From Folioceros fuciformis (taxonomy: Eukaryota; Anthocerotophyta; Anthocerotopsida; Anthocerotales), in assembly GCA_049999805.1 (NCBI GenBank), contig JBNGIO010006109.1:1-64000 (forward strand): DNA of 64,000 nucleotides, in the 5' to 3' direction. Below, one piece after another: positions 1 through 11,739 of the stretch. The notes under the pieces were generated by a model. That model saw only the letters and a program-made list of their open reading frames with translations. It had not been told where the DNA came from and did no database searches. The position numbers and the translations under genes are program-made. The number at the start of each line of letters is the position of its first letter. Within the stretch, counting starts at the first letter, position 1.

Positions 1-238
1 AAGCGTTACCTTTGCTGAATGGCGCACTTGGTCTTCAGTGGGAGCATCCAATGATTCCTCCATTGATGATTCAGACATATCCGCCTTCCCTGATTCGCAA
101 TTTGACTAGACTGATCACAGCACCCCAGTTCTCCCCGTTGAGGATGTTGCCCCTGTGGGGGGGGAAGATCCGGTTGATGATTTAGGTGATTCTGCAGGTT
201 TTGAGCTTGTTGGCCTTGATGATGCCATTGAAGTACCT

Positions 239-248
239 NNNNNNNNNN
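239..248. other. 10-N assembly gap with duplicated flanks
   Basis: About 118 bases before the Ns (from 120) recur just after them (to 366) with only a few differences. This looks like two overlapping contig ends, or two haplotypes, that were not merged. Confidence 0.9.
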
Positions 249-372
249 GCACCCCAGTTCTTCCCGTTGAGGATGTTGCCCCTGTGGGGAGGAAGATCCG
301 GTTGATGATTTAGGTGATCCTGCAGGTTTTGAGCTTGTTGGCCTTGATGATGCCATTGAAGTACCTGTATAG

Positions 373-2200
373 CCAGATGTTCCAGATCATCCTCCGGATC
401 CACATGACTACCATCCTCAAGAACAAGTTGCTAATATCATTGAGCCTACCCTAGATGCTGACTTACCTGATCTACCACAAGTTGCAGAAGAACCTGGTAG
501 ACGGTATCCATCCCGTCAGCGTCAACCTCCAATTTACTACCGTGCTTTGGACTTTCGTCCATCTTCCTCTCATGTGCTCGTCAACGTTGCAAGTTCACTT
601 GATCCTATTGAGCCTCAGTCTTATGAAGAAGCACTGCGTCAACCTGATCACAAAGAATGGCAGAAAGCTATTTAGTCAGAATATGACTCATTAATTGAAA
701 ATGGAACATGGGAATTGGTGGAGTTACCTCCTGACAGAAAGCTGGTTTCATGCAAGTGGGTCTTTAAACTTAAAGTCAAAGCGGATGGTACCTTTGACCG
801 GTACAAGGCTCATTTGGTAGCGAGGGGATTTTCTCAAATCCCTGGCTTGGATTATCTTGAAACGTTCTCACCAGTTGTTAAGCTCCACACTTCGTATCCT
901 CCTTGCAATATCAACATACTATGATTATGAGATACAGATGTATGATGTTAAAACTGCATTCCTATATGGCAAGATTGATACAGAGGTATACATGCAACAA
1001 CCACCAAGGTACAAAGTGAAAGAAAAGGAAAACTATGCATGTAAACTGATCAAGTGTATATACGGGTTAAAACAATCAGCAATGAAATGGAATGCTGCTT
1101 TAGACACAGAACTTCTACAGCTTGGGTTCACAAAGACCCAGGCTGACAGCAGCTTGTACATATACTTGAAAGGAGAGGTTATATGCTACCTAGCAGTCTA
1201 TGTGGACGATTTGATACTATCCAGTAACAGCCAGGCATTCATAACAAGTATAACTGATGTATTGGCCACCAAATTCAAGATGTCCTGTTTAGGCCCCCTA
1301 CAGAGTTGCCTAGGGATACACATCCAACGGAACAGGAAGACTCGGGTCATGACTCTAACTCAACCACGTTACCTCTTGGATTGTGTCGAGCAGCTTGGCC
1401 TCAAGGATGCTAAGCCTGCATCAACGCCCATGGCAGCGGGTCAGAAACTAAGCAAGACCATGTCACCTGTAACTAGAGACGAAAAGGCACAAGTGAAAAA
1501 CATACCCTAGAGACAGGGTGTTGGCAAGTTGATATACGCCAGTAATACAACAAGACCAGAGATTGCGTACACTACGAGTGTATTGTCACAGTTTCTGGAA
1601 AATCCATGTGTGGAGCACTGGACAAGTCTTAAGCATGCATTCAAATACCTGAAAGGTACATCTAAGTTAGGGATTACGTATAAGCATCAAAAAGGACAGC
1701 CCTTGGACCTTGAAGTCTTTACAGACTCGAACTATGCCGGTGATATCGACAGCAGAAAGTCGGTTTCAGGATATGTGATTTCCATAGCAGCAGGTCCAGT
1801 GTGTTGGTCAAGCAAAAAGCAACCAACAGTTGCTTTGTCTTCAACGGAAGCAGAATATCGGGTCCTGACTGCGGCTGCAAAGGAAATCATTTGGTGTCAG
1901 TTGCTATTTAAGAAGCTAGGTATTCAAATACCAACATGCATCACTATACATACTGACAATCAGGGCTCAATGGCCTTGGCAAGAAATCCAGTTCTTCATT
2001 CGAGAACGAAGCATGTAGAGGTAGAATACCACTACATACGGGGGCTCGTGAATGAAGGCAAAATAGATTTACAATATGTCCCGACGCAGGATAATCCAGC
2101 AGACATATTGACGAAAGCCTTAAGCAGAGAATTACACTTTAAGCACATGCAACGTTTGGGCATAGGAGATGCAGAAGCACTCCTATCCAATTCAGAGTAA
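373..2200 (+). pseudogene. copia pol remnant: reverse transcriptase and RNase H
   Basis: Linker and reverse transcriptase are read from about 373. The conserved CKWVFKLK and VARGFSQ blocks are followed by DVKTAFLYG and the YVDDL active site near 1198-1212. RNase H follows with FTDSNYAGD, SSTEAEY, HTDNQGS and the H-TKH region, ending with ADILTKAL at about 2100-2200. Lesions seen directly: an in-frame TAG at 673-675, a frameshift at about 885-895 inside the reverse transcriptase core, and an in-frame TAG at 1508-1510 between the two domains. The reading frame is otherwise well preserved, which suggests fairly recent inactivation. I describe the breaks only. Confidence 0.9.
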
Positions 2201-2211
2201 ACCATCTACTT

Positions 2212-3120
2212 CTAAAAGCCCGAGGAGACTGAGTTATCAGAATCAGATATCGTGTCTAACACTATCTCAGTTCCAGCCTCAACAGTGTCAAAGGTAGACT
2301 CATCTCTAGTCTTGAAGGAGGCATCGGGCGCCCAGTCTTTGCAAGGCTTCAGGCGGCACAATTCTTTATACTTGGCTTCATCACCAGTCGCTCTCGCTTC
2401 TTCCAACATCTTCCACTCCTCCCTGATACGCCTAGTGGACTCTGTCCACAGCAAGTGGGAGCAGTCAGTAAAACCACAAGCAACTTGAAGACAGTAACTT
2501 CAGCAATAGTGAAAAGCAGTGAACGGGGTTTGTAATCTTAATGTACAGACTAACAACATGCCCAGGAAAGCATCTGCAGCGGAGGACTTTCACCCTCTTC
2601 ATCGATAGTTCCTCCGAGTCAACCCAAGCTTTGTACCAGATCGGAGAGCAAGGGAACTCCAGGGTGCCATAGGTCACAACCTTCGTCTCTTCACCACGAC
2701 ACTTGGGCTTTGGCAGGCGTACCTGGATGCGGCTCTTGGAGCCGTCACTGTAGTATGCCACATCCAAGTTGAGCACTCTGGTAAAGGGCGAAACCACGAA
2801 CTCTTCTTCTTCTACAGGCGCAGGGGGTGGTGATGGCTGTCGCTGAGGCGCAGAGGGACCAGCCATGTTGGAAACAGTCTGCACCACACCGCGTTTGTTG
2901 CGCTCCAGAAACGCCTTGGTAGATCCTAGCAGACGTCCAGGTTTCCAATCCGCCGTTGTATGAGTTCGCAAAGGAACCTGGTGATCAAGAACAAGAAACA
3001 GATTGCAGCAGCGCACCTTAGCTCGGGAGCTTTCATACAGGTGTCTGTACCAGGCGGTGGCATCTTCACTGGCGATGCTCACAGCTGGAACGTAATGGAG
3101 TATGTGTTCTGTTCGAGTTC
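2212..3120 (-). CDS. antisense ORF between copia RNase H and the 3' LTR, function unknown
   Basis: An open frame runs leftwards from about 3120 to 2465 and a second from 2454 to 2212. Both lie wholly between the end of RNase H (2200) and the polypurine tract (3183). The first encodes a proline-rich patch followed by an acidic stretch and a globular-looking segment ending near a CRCFPG sequence. The second is highly charged (STRRIREEWKMLEEAR). A plausible intron joins them: its acceptor is the TGGACAG/AG at about 2440, the donor is unclear. There is no ATG at the left-reading start (3082 is GTG), so an upstream exon or a start inside the frame is needed. I do not recognise the protein. It could be a captured host fragment or an element-borne antisense gene. 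Confidence 0.4.
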
Positions 3121-3182
3121 CTCACTGGGAGTCAGCAGCGAGGGGTACAAGCCGTTGTGTACTTCACCGAATTATTATCAGC

Positions 3183-3191
3183 AAGTGGGAG
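3183..3191 (+). other. polypurine tract of the copia element
   Basis: AAGTGGGAG lies directly before TGTTGGA, the usual arrangement of polypurine tract and LTR start in plant copia elements. It fixes the left end of the 3' LTR at 3192 and the plus orientation of the element. Confidence 0.8.
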
Positions 3192-3720
3192 TGTTGGATA
3201 ATATGTGCTAATTAATAATTGCGGCTAGTTATTATAGTTTAAAATAATTTAACTTACCCGTTCGCTAGGGTTACACCGCTTAGCAAAGGGGTGTACCGTT
3301 TTGTAAGTAGCTGTAGTTTAAGTTGGGCTTATCTATCAAGAATACATACACATGACAAGCATGAATGTAATGTAATATAGCCAATTAATGTAAATATGTT
3401 TCTGCATATTTTCTTTAATCTGAAAGTAACTTGTCGTCTACCACATAGCACTAACTAACCAATAACTTGTCATCTACTACATAGCTTTGTCTGCCAACTA
3501 ACCTGTTCCAAGTAACTTGTCGTCTACCACATAGCACTAACTAACCTATTCCACGTAACTTGTTGTCTACCACATAGCTTGTTGTCTGCCAAGTAGCTTG
3601 TTGTCCACCAAATGGCTTGTTGTTGTCCATCAAGTGGCTTGTTATTGTCCACCAAGTGGCTTGTTGTTGTCGAGTCATGACAATTTGGATTTCACCATGT
3701 AGCACATTGCCTGTTGATGA
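3192..3720 (+). repeat. putative 3' LTR of the copia element
   Basis: It starts with TGTTGGATAATATG immediately after the polypurine tract. The body is AT-rich and its second half is filled by a degenerate tandem repeat. The end is not defined because the partner LTR lies outside the window. A CA-ending boundary near 3.7 kb is a guess. Confidence 0.55.
3427..3680 (+). repeat. degenerate tandem repeat in the LTR
   Basis: About eight to ten diverged copies of a 20-30 base unit built on AACTTGTCGTCTACCACATAG. The later copies shorten to GGCTTGTTGTTGTCCACCAAG-like units. The gradient from the TCTACCACATAG form to the TCCACCAAGTGG form suggests stepwise local duplication. Confidence 0.75.
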
Positions 3721-5915
3721 CATGTATACTTTGGAGCACCACCTTCAAGGACATAGCAAATACAAAGTATAATGATACTTCTTACCAAAATTTTTGCACT
3801 CTCCACCTATGTTAAGTTTAGTAGCTATACTCTTCACAACTCTCTCTACAAGACCTATAGTTCAAGCCTCTTCTTCAAGGAAAGCCTCAAGAGTATGCCT
3901 CAAGGCTTTTGCTTTGATCTTTATATACCCTACAAACTAACCTCAACTATGCATTTCTACTAACAATAGGAACTAAGCAAAGCACTCATCTCTAAGAGTG
4001 CCCTTAAGATCGATTGCGGATCAAACAACTCCACTCTCAGGAAGTTTGCATGGAGTGTGCAACAACAGGCATCTTAAAGGAGTATCTATTAGAGTAATTT
4101 TTTCGTATTTTCCTCTTTTACCTGCAATTACCTTCACTCTGTTGTAGTTTGTATGTATGAAGCATACATCAACACATGCATCTTCATATAGGGCAACTAC
4201 TATTATAACTTCTCCTATTCTTCACTCTCATCTTTGAGCAATTATACTCACTAGGAGTTTGCATGGAGGCAACATCATTGTCTGCATCTTTGATAGGGTA
4301 GCATCTATCCTAACTTTCTCTTACTTTTCACTTTCACCTTTCAATTTTAATTTTATTTCATAAATACTGTTCCTATTGAATTGTCTTTGTGGACTTTAAA
4401 ATTTAATAGAAATGTGGTAGTGGAAGACAATTTGATGTTCTTCGAGATAATTAGAAAAAATAAGTTCTACATAGATATTTCTATTTATCACTAACTAGTA
4501 CTTGGACTTGGCCATCTATACAATGTAAAGTGTAAAGAGATGATGAATATTGATTTAAGATATTTACTAATATTTAAATAAATAAAAATTAATCAAAGCT
4601 GGTTGCCATTGTTGGTAGAGAGACACATAGTTTAAATTAATATTTTCCTAAGTTGCATCTTGATGATGCAAAAAAAATACAATCTTCACACATTTTCTAT
4701 CATTAACATGAAGATTAACAATGGCCCTCTGTTACAACAAACATAACCAAAACCCGCAGGTTCTGGTGTGATTGCCATTACCCCGCTGGTGCAACAATAG
4801 AACACTCTTGGCTATGAATTTAGCCATGAATTTAACCAATTTAAATTTATGCATAACATTGCACACCAGCCACAAACCAACAGCCCGTTGACATTGGGCC
4901 ACAAGTTGTGGCCCAATGGGCGGTGGGTTGTGGGGCAACCCACCGCCTCAATTACCAATACAACACTGTTGGCCACTGACCACCGATTCTAACCAGAACC
5001 CAGAGGTTATGCGTTGGCAGCCTTGTTCCAAACGTGAGGGGTCCGTTGGGCGACCTTATTCCAGGCATCGTCCGTGAGTCTTGCACTGTAGTAAGTGGGA
5101 GGGCATGAAGATACATGTGTCCACCCTTTACCATCAAAAGTTCTGTGTGTTACCCTCGTGGGCTGGGCACGTTTGCTCAAAGATCACACAGATCAAGAAC
5201 AGCCTTGAAAGAATCCCACACCTCAAAACATTACTTGAACCACTCAATGAGGATATGTTAGATCTTTGGAGGTTAAGTGCTTCTAGAGAAGAAACGGCGC
5301 CGCGCCTCGACCCCTCAGGATTACTTGACATGTTTTTCCAGAAAGGACCTGGATAGCAATTTTCTCACGTCACAATTTCTGATTGAAGCACTTAGTCGTA
5401 GCAGAAAAGGAGATGGCCACTGTTGCCACTCTACCCCACTGTCCAGAACTCCGGAATGTTCAAGGAGCAAGGATTGCTTGGCTGCTTCATTCCTTGAATG
5501 GAGCAACCTGAGAAGAGCTGCAAGGAGAGAGAAGCACAACAACTATACATGGTTAGTCCTCACCACAACAGACAGATCGTAGCGTCAGCCCCTACTAGCT
5601 TTTACAAAATCTGCACTTACATTTTCAAGAATTGCTGAACTCATTAGCAGGCCCTGCCAACCTCCACTGATCCACGAGCATCAAAAAAACCTTCCACAGG
5701 CAAGGCTGTTTCAAGTTAGGGCAGTCTCAGCCAGGTACCATACCCTGTTGCAGCCAGGTACAACGAAATCAAAGAATTGGAGAGTCAAGGACATCATGCC
5801 TTTGTGCAAACATCAGACCTCTATGAGTAATGCCTCGGATGAAGGCAGGGAAGCACATGCTGAAAGCAGTCCTTGCCTTGACTTGGTCATTCGCATAGGA
5901 GAAGTGGTCTCAAGC
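3721..5915. other. intergenic, AT-rich, no gene recognised
   Basis: Two diverged copies of a roughly 100-base segment starting near GTTTGCATGGAG lie at about 4040-4140 and 4255-4350, each followed by a pyrimidine-rich tail. The rest up to about 4700 is AT-rich. From 4730 to 5900 only short, unrelated open frames occur. The last few hundred bases are probably the 3' flank of the PPR gene on the minus strand. Confidence 0.6.
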
Positions 5916-7862
5916 CTAGGCACTTCTGCTCGCACGTTGACCTGGATGCATCATGGTGCTGCAAACCTCAAGCACATCCCCGTAAGCCTTATTTCCTGAA
6001 CAAGCCTTTTGAAGGATCATCCGTGTAATGTCATTGGGAAAGCACCCACTTGTTCCCATCTCACTTAAGACATCTAAAGCATGATCCTTCCTTCCTGCTT
6101 TTACAAGGCTAGCTATCATATTGTTGTAAGTTATGATATCCGGCAAGCAGCCCCTGCTTTTCATCTCCACATACAGTTGGCAAGCGGCATCCACCTTGCC
6201 AATCTTGCCAAGAGCATTTATAACGATGTTGTATGAGAAAATATCAGGCCGCTCCATTCCTTTGAATACTCTAAATGCTTCTGGTACATTCCCTGCCTTC
6301 GTCAGGTTGTTAAGAATAACGTTGAAGGTGTGGTTGTTTGGCGAGCAACCATGTTGCACCATTTCTAACAGCAACTTCTCCACGGCCGGTTGTGCCCCTG
6401 CCTTGCCGAGGATGTCTATCAGAAGAGTGTACGTGATGACCGAAGGTACGCAGTTGCTCTGCTTCATCTTCTGAAGCACATCAAACGCATCGTCCACTTG
6501 CCCCTGCTTCCCAAGATAGCTGATAAGGGCATTATACATAGCCTCAACAGACCTCCCACCAAGATGGGAAAGTTCCTCCAGCAGTTCAAGAGCTTGTTCC
6601 ACATTGCAAGACTCGAGAAAACCATGGAAGATGGTGGAGTACGAATTGAAATGGATTTTGCGTCCACCAGCTTTTACCTTCTTCAAAAACACCCACGCAA
6701 GATCTGTTTTCCGTAACTTGCGGAGACTTGAGAGGATGTACAGAAATGGATCAAAATCACACCCAGGGCCAGAACTGAATCCCACTTCCACCAGCTCAAG
6801 AAGGAATGCCCAGTTACGCTGGACAGAGTTGCCTTTAATGAGGCCGGTGATCAGTCCAGTGTATGTCAGCACTGTTGGTTCAAGGCCCGCCCTCCTCATG
6901 TTTTGAAAAAGCCTGTGTGCTTCATCTGACCTTCCTGCAGCAGCCAGGCTGTGAAGAAGGGCACTGTAAACAATCAAGTTGGCATCAAACCCATTAGCCT
7001 TCATGTCCTCAAACAAATTGCTCGCTGCTTCCCAATTTCCAGCCCTACCAAGGCAATCAATCAAGCTGCTGTACATTGCTGCATTCGGCTTAAATCCTTG
7101 GTCCTTCATTGCTTGAAAAGCTGTGCAAGCTGCATCAGCATCTCCAGCTTTCGAGAAGTTATCCATTCGAATGCAATGGGTGAAGCAATCAGGGACACAA
7201 CCTAATGCCAACATTTGCGCGTACAAACTTTCAGCTTTTCCATGGCACCCACTGTTGTAAGACACATTCATGACATAATTACACATCGCTGTAGTTGGCT
7301 TGCATCCATATTGCTCCATGTGCTTCAGCGTGTACACTGCTTCAGTCGTGTCACCTGATTTACAGTATCCCTTAATCAGTGTCCAGAACGTTACATCTGC
7401 AATCTCAACACTATTGAGGCTCATGTCGTCCAGCAGTCTCCAAACATCACTGAACCGACAAGCATCAGCAAATATCTTGATCATTTTTGTGTAGGCAGAC
7501 TTGCTGAGCTTCCCCCTAAGTTTCTCCTTCGCCCATTCGAAAAAGCAAGCAGCTGCATCTGTGTCCATCTCGCGTTTCAAAACCTCAACGACGTGGTATG
7601 AAGACAAGCGTAAACTCAGGGACTCCAGAGCATCCACGCTGACAGCACCCCGCTGAATCAAGCTGCATACTTTCTCCACAGAGCGACAAGCAGACGAAGA
7701 ATTTGGCTGCAAAATGAACTTGTTTCCCTTCCGCTCTATCTTGAACTCCGGATGCTCTTTTGTTACTGAAAGTCTTCTGAGCTGATACACTGAGACAGCT
7801 CTAGTAGAAGGGACATGATCTATCAGTCTATCCAGCATAAACCTCCGAAGCCTCCCAAACAT
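5916..7862 (-). CDS. P-class pentatricopeptide repeat protein, single exon
   Basis: A 648-residue RNA-binding PPR protein. The ATG at 7862 is chosen over an upstream GTG at 7892 because the residues that follow (MFGRLRRFMLDRL) form an Arg-rich amphipathic presequence typical of mitochondrial or plastid targeting. From about residue 120 onward there are roughly 13-14 tandem 35-residue motifs, with signatures such as YTLLIDILGKAG, FNVILNNLTKAG and YNNMIASLVKAG. All are P-type, with no E or DYW extension, so a role in organelle RNA stability, splicing or translation rather than editing is expected from the family. No intron interrupts the frame. Motifs around residues 350-400 are less regular. 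The specific RNA target cannot be read from sequence alone. Confidence 0.93.
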   Translation of the reverse strand: MFGRLRRFMLDRLIDHVPSTRAVSVYQLRRLSVTKEHPEFKIERKGNKFILQPNSSSACRSVEKVCSLIQRGAVSVDALESLSLRLSSYHVVEVLKREMDTDAAACFFEWAKEKLRGKLSKSAYTKMIKIFADACRFSDVWRLLDDMSLNSVEIADVTFWTLIKGYCKSGDTTEAVYTLKHMEQYGCKPTTAMCNYVMNVSYNSGCHGKAESLYAQMLALGCVPDCFTHCIRMDNFSKAGDADAACTAFQAMKDQGFKPNAAMYSSLIDCLGRAGNWEAASNLFEDMKANGFDANLIVYSALLHSLAAAGRSDEAHRLFQNMRRAGLEPTVLTYTGLITGLIKGNSVQRNWAFLLELVEVGFSSGPGCDFDPFLYILSSLRKLRKTDLAWVFLKKVKAGGRKIHFNSYSTIFHGFLESCNVEQALELLEELSHLGGRSVEAMYNALISYLGKQGQVDDAFDVLQKMKQSNCVPSVITYTLLIDILGKAGAQPAVEKLLLEMVQHGCSPNNHTFNVILNNLTKAGNVPEAFRVFKGMERPDIFSYNIVINALGKIGKVDAACQLYVEMKSRGCLPDIITYNNMIASLVKAGRKDHALDVLSEMGTSGCFPNDITRMILQKACSGNKAYGDVLEVCSTMMHPGQRASRSA

Positions 7863-8540
7863 GTTACAACAGGCAGCTTCTGGAAAAGCCACGACCTACA
7901 GCCTTCAAGTCTGTCACATTTCGTTTAAGAATCTTCGCATGCAACCCGATCAGAGGATGGGAAGGGACATCGGGTCATATGGACCCATTCCAGCATCTCA
8001 ATCCAAAAGCCCTAAACCTAGTTCAGGAGTACGTATGAGTTTACAGATATATAGTCATCGACACATCAATGTGCCGGAATCTTCCATTATCCATCGCCGC
8101 CATTGACTCCGAGTTATGATACTTCATATGTTCCGCAATGATGACGTTTTTTTTGCATGGATGCAAGAAATAGCTACGATCACATGAAGCCGGGTCTGAG
8201 CAATTGGTACATCTACTTCCTGCCAAGCAGCTGCTTCAGGGATGAGTTTTGGTTCTGCCCGATTGTCCGGGAATATGGACGAATGCCCAGTTCTTGAGGG
8301 CTTTGAAGGGTGATTGCTCCAACCGTACCACAACTCATCGCTGCAGTGAGGATACAGGCTAAGGCGGATGGAAAGCTAGGGGATGTTGCCTGCAGATGAA
8401 GGGAAGGAAAGCTTGAGATGTCCTCACCTTGCGGCTGAGTGACGTGCAACCTAAGTATGTAGTGTGTACATCACTTTGAGTAACACTACACGCAACAGAA
8501 GACTTCCTTGGCAACTGTGCCTCCAGTTTAGATCCGGAAC
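7863..8540. other. intergenic between PPR 5' end and kinase 3' end
   Basis: It must hold the promoter and 5' UTR of the PPR gene and the 3' UTR of the kinase, both on the minus strand. I see no clear TATA box and no additional gene. Confidence 0.5.
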
Positions 8541-10463
8541 TCACACAAAACCGTCAGAGTTTGATGGGTTTGGGCTGAAACTCGAGGAGCTCCGAGTATC
8601 AGTGGAGCTCCGGAAAAGCTCTGTTATAGATCCTAGAGAACTGCTTGCCTCAGTGCTGGTCTCACTCGAACACTTGCGGATTAAGTCATGATCGTACTTC
8701 GCTCCAAATCTTAGTGAGTCTTCAAGAAGGGGCTCGGTACATTTGAACCGAGTGCTCAGATGATCAACATCGATGGGGCAAGCGTAGCCCTTGCAGTATT
8801 TGGCTTGTTGTCTTTCCAGCGTTTTCACCACCTGCAGCATAGTTGGCCTCAACTTGGGATCACAGTTCAAGCATTGACACGCGAGGCCTGTTGCCTCTGT
8901 CAGCTGCTCATCTGATGCTGAGTTTAAAAGCTCCTCGTCAAAACAGTCAGTAACAACCCCACTTTCGTACGCTTCCGTGACCTGCACTTGGCCAGAACAG
9001 CACAGTAGTTTAGCTTTGTCTTTCCGGATCCCAGTTATCAATTGAAGTCTCGAAGAAAGAGGTTAAAGTCCACGTACCCATTCCACGATACCAACGTTGA
9101 ACTCTTGAAAAAGTTCGTTTGTTGGTCTTCTGCCAGTGATGAGTTCCAGCAACACAACACCATAGCTGTAAACGTCGCCCTTCTCAGTGACCTTTCCAGT
9201 TTCAATGTACTCTGCCAAAGCACAAGTGTGGGGAGTGCGACCGTCAGTCCTAAACCCCTAGGCAAACAGGATCTACTCTTTCGTTGCAGGCAGGGACATA
9301 TGAGTTGCTTACCGGGAGCCAAGTACCCAAGAGTGCCAGCAATGATGGTAGTTACGTGTGTTTGTTGAGGGCATTTCAGTTTGGCCAGCCCGAAATCCCC
9401 GACATGTGCCTCCATATCGTCATCCAGGAGGATGTTGCTTGCCTTGATGTCGCGGTGAATGACATGAGGCACACAGTCATGATGAAGGTAGGCAAGCCCA
9501 CGAGCACATCCAAGTGCAATATTAAGGCGGAGATCCCACGGGAGGGGCTCAGTACCGTTTGCCCTGTCTGCACCCACCAGCATAAGCATGTAATAGGTGT
9601 CAATGCAGAATTTCCAGAAGTCCTGGAGAAGGACGGATGTTGAATTTCGAAATACAGGAGAGCAGCAATGCGATTTTGCACGACTTTGCAACCAGTGAGT
9701 CTTGGAAGCTCATCGGTGAGTTTCCAATTACCGTGTAAATGATCATCAAGGCTACCGTTTGACATCAGATCGTACACTAGGAGATTCACTTGTGGTGAGC
9801 TATAGTAACCCCGAAGTGTCACGAGATTCCGGTGCTTGATGTCACTCAAGGTCTCCAGCTCTCTCTCAAATCCACGATCGTTGTCAAACCCTCCTCTAGC
9901 CAGCTTCTTAACCGCGTATGCAGAGCTATCATCCAGGACCAGCTTGTAGACAGTCCCGTAGCCCCCAGCTCCTATGATATCCTTCTTCGTCAGAGATTCC
10001 GTTTTCTTCAACACTGCTTTGAAATTAGGAGGCGCCGCCTGCCCATGATTCGAGCCATGAAACATCACTAGCTTGCCACCTGCCATCAGGATGGATCAGT
10101 CACTTACTGGTCGTAAAAGCAGACTTTCAGAACCACGAAAGCAAACAACAGGTACTTATACTCACCTGTTACTTGTACCTCGCAGACCTGTTTCATTCGA
10201 TGCCACTTTCTATACAACAACACCCCAATAAAGATTTTGGTAGCGAGGAAAACCACCACGCATATAGCGAATATGGCTCCAAAGCTGAGAGGTGGGTGAT
10301 GTGCGTTTTGTCCGGGCCTGTGGTCGACTACGACTTGATGGACATCTGCCCATCGAAACGAAGCTTTAGAGTCTGGAACAAGACCGGCAATTAAGTGACG
10401 CCAATCGCAACGAAAGCAAGAAGTCTGACCAGCCAATGGAGCTGCAACCGGTTCACTCCTCAT
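8541..10463 (-). CDS. FEI-like LRR-RLK-type kinase lacking an LRR ectodomain
   Basis: Model: exons 10463-10166, 10079-9732, 9567-9313, 9211-9078, 8981-8541, all with GT-AG junctions, 491 residues. Domain order: a short Cys-containing N-terminus, a transmembrane helix ([20 protein letters not shown]), then a juxtamembrane GGKLVMFHG sequence characteristic of the FEI group of plant LRR kinases. The kinase has a glycine loop (GAGGYGTV), the VAIK-type lysine (AVKKL), an HRDIK catalytic loop, DFGLAK and an APE-type region (LAPEY across a splice junction), so it should be active. It ends in a Ser-rich tail. FEI-type receptors sense cell-wall state through extracellular LRRs. No LRR sequence is visible in the 1.3 kb before the next gene, so this is a truncated membrane kinase or a gene that lost its ectodomain. 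The ATG at 10463 is provisional. Confidence 0.85.
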
Positions 10464-11739
10464 AGCTAATTGCTTGTCCGTCAACCAGGATCAATCCATC
10501 CATGCATTGAGGGGCAGCAGGAACTGAGACCGTATGCCGAGCAGGAAGTCAGACTCGCATGCCTGGCTCAGCGTTGCCAACGGTGGATAGGTTTGAGAGC
10601 CCGCCCTTTCTCACAGCTCGGAAGGCGGTCACAAAATATTTCTATCCACTAAAAGCTCCTTGAAAGCGCGGGAACCACAGCCAGCGCCCCAGAAGAGCCG
10701 AAGAGACAAGAATGTATCAAGCCTTCCGGACAATCTGGGAGCGTTTCACCTACATGACTCCCAGACTGCACGGTTGAGGAGATGGGCAGGCTTTGCATTG
10801 AAGTGAGCGGGAACTTCGTGCATGCTGCTGTTGGCCACCTCAACACCGAGCCAAAATTGGGGACAGCTTGCAGGTTCTGCTGGCCGACATCACCAAATAT
10901 GGGGTTGCAGAGGCTGTTCCAGGGGACGGATCTTACTCTGCCAAAATGTACCCATGATTGTAGGCGTCGGCGGCGGCTGTTGATAAACCATTTCGGCACA
11001 CGTCCTATGTCACAGCCTCTCCTAAAGCCATTTGACTCCTTTTTCTCCACCATGATTGGCGCTCACTTTGGCGTTGCTCTCGTCTGTGGGTTTGTCCTTT
11101 TCCCAAACAGGGGCTCCGCGGAAGCTGAGAATTGCCATTCTGTGCCAGACGCAAAATAAATCGGCCACTTTTCCGTGCGAAAAGCTCCGCGTAAAATAGA
11201 TTGGCGAGTTATATCTGGTGCGTTATGGAAGTACAGTACAAAGAACCGCCGGCTGTTTCACGAGCTTGCTGAAGCCGAAGCTTCTACGGAGGAGGCTCGC
11301 CACGGCCGTGCTGACGCCTTGTGGTGAAGGAGATTTTCACTGAGCGAGGATTCGGGAAGGGAACTTAGGTCGATATGTAGAAAGTGTACAGACCAATTGA
11401 CCCCTCCAGCCACTTGCTAGGCCTCTGAAGAGCCAACAAATCTCAAGGACTTTGCTTGGACTGTTGGCTCTGCGTGAGGAAGGAGGATCGCGATCCCCCA
11501 AAATCTTCCTAAAAACACAGGTTAGCTTTTCGGACCTCCCTGCGGAGAGTGATCAACAGCCTATTTCTCTCCTCACGGAAGATCTGAGATAAATCAGGCA
11601 TGCACAGGAGGCATCCGTGGGGGAAACAGATTCTTGCAGAGTTACGCAACTTGCTAACAAAACTAAATCCTTTAATTGCAGTGGAAGGTCGATCATCGAT
11701 ACGGTCATGCGCGAAAGCAGTCATGTGAAAGACATCCTC
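10464..11739. other. intergenic; expected site of a missing LRR ectodomain
   Basis: I translated this segment on the minus strand and found no leucine-rich repeats, signal peptide or Cys-pair motif. A 134-codon open frame at 10649-11053 has no ATG and no recognisable domain. The right-hand part is the 3' flank of the deoxyhypusine hydroxylase gene. Confidence 0.5.

Larger units (their letters stand above)
1..3720 (+). mobile_element. Ty1/copia LTR retrotransposon, 3' part, decayed
   Basis: The window opens inside a copia element. It runs from the linker before reverse transcriptase through RNase H, a non-pol segment with an antisense ORF, a purine-rich tract and the start of a 3' LTR. The 5' LTR, gag, protease and integrase would lie to the left of the window. 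The order reverse transcriptase then RNase H, with a YVDDL catalytic box, identifies the Ty1/copia superfamily. The right edge is uncertain because no second LTR is available for comparison; I place it near 3.7 kb, where AT-rich non-LTR sequence begins. The coding part carries several disabling lesions, so this copy is not autonomous. Confidence 0.85.
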
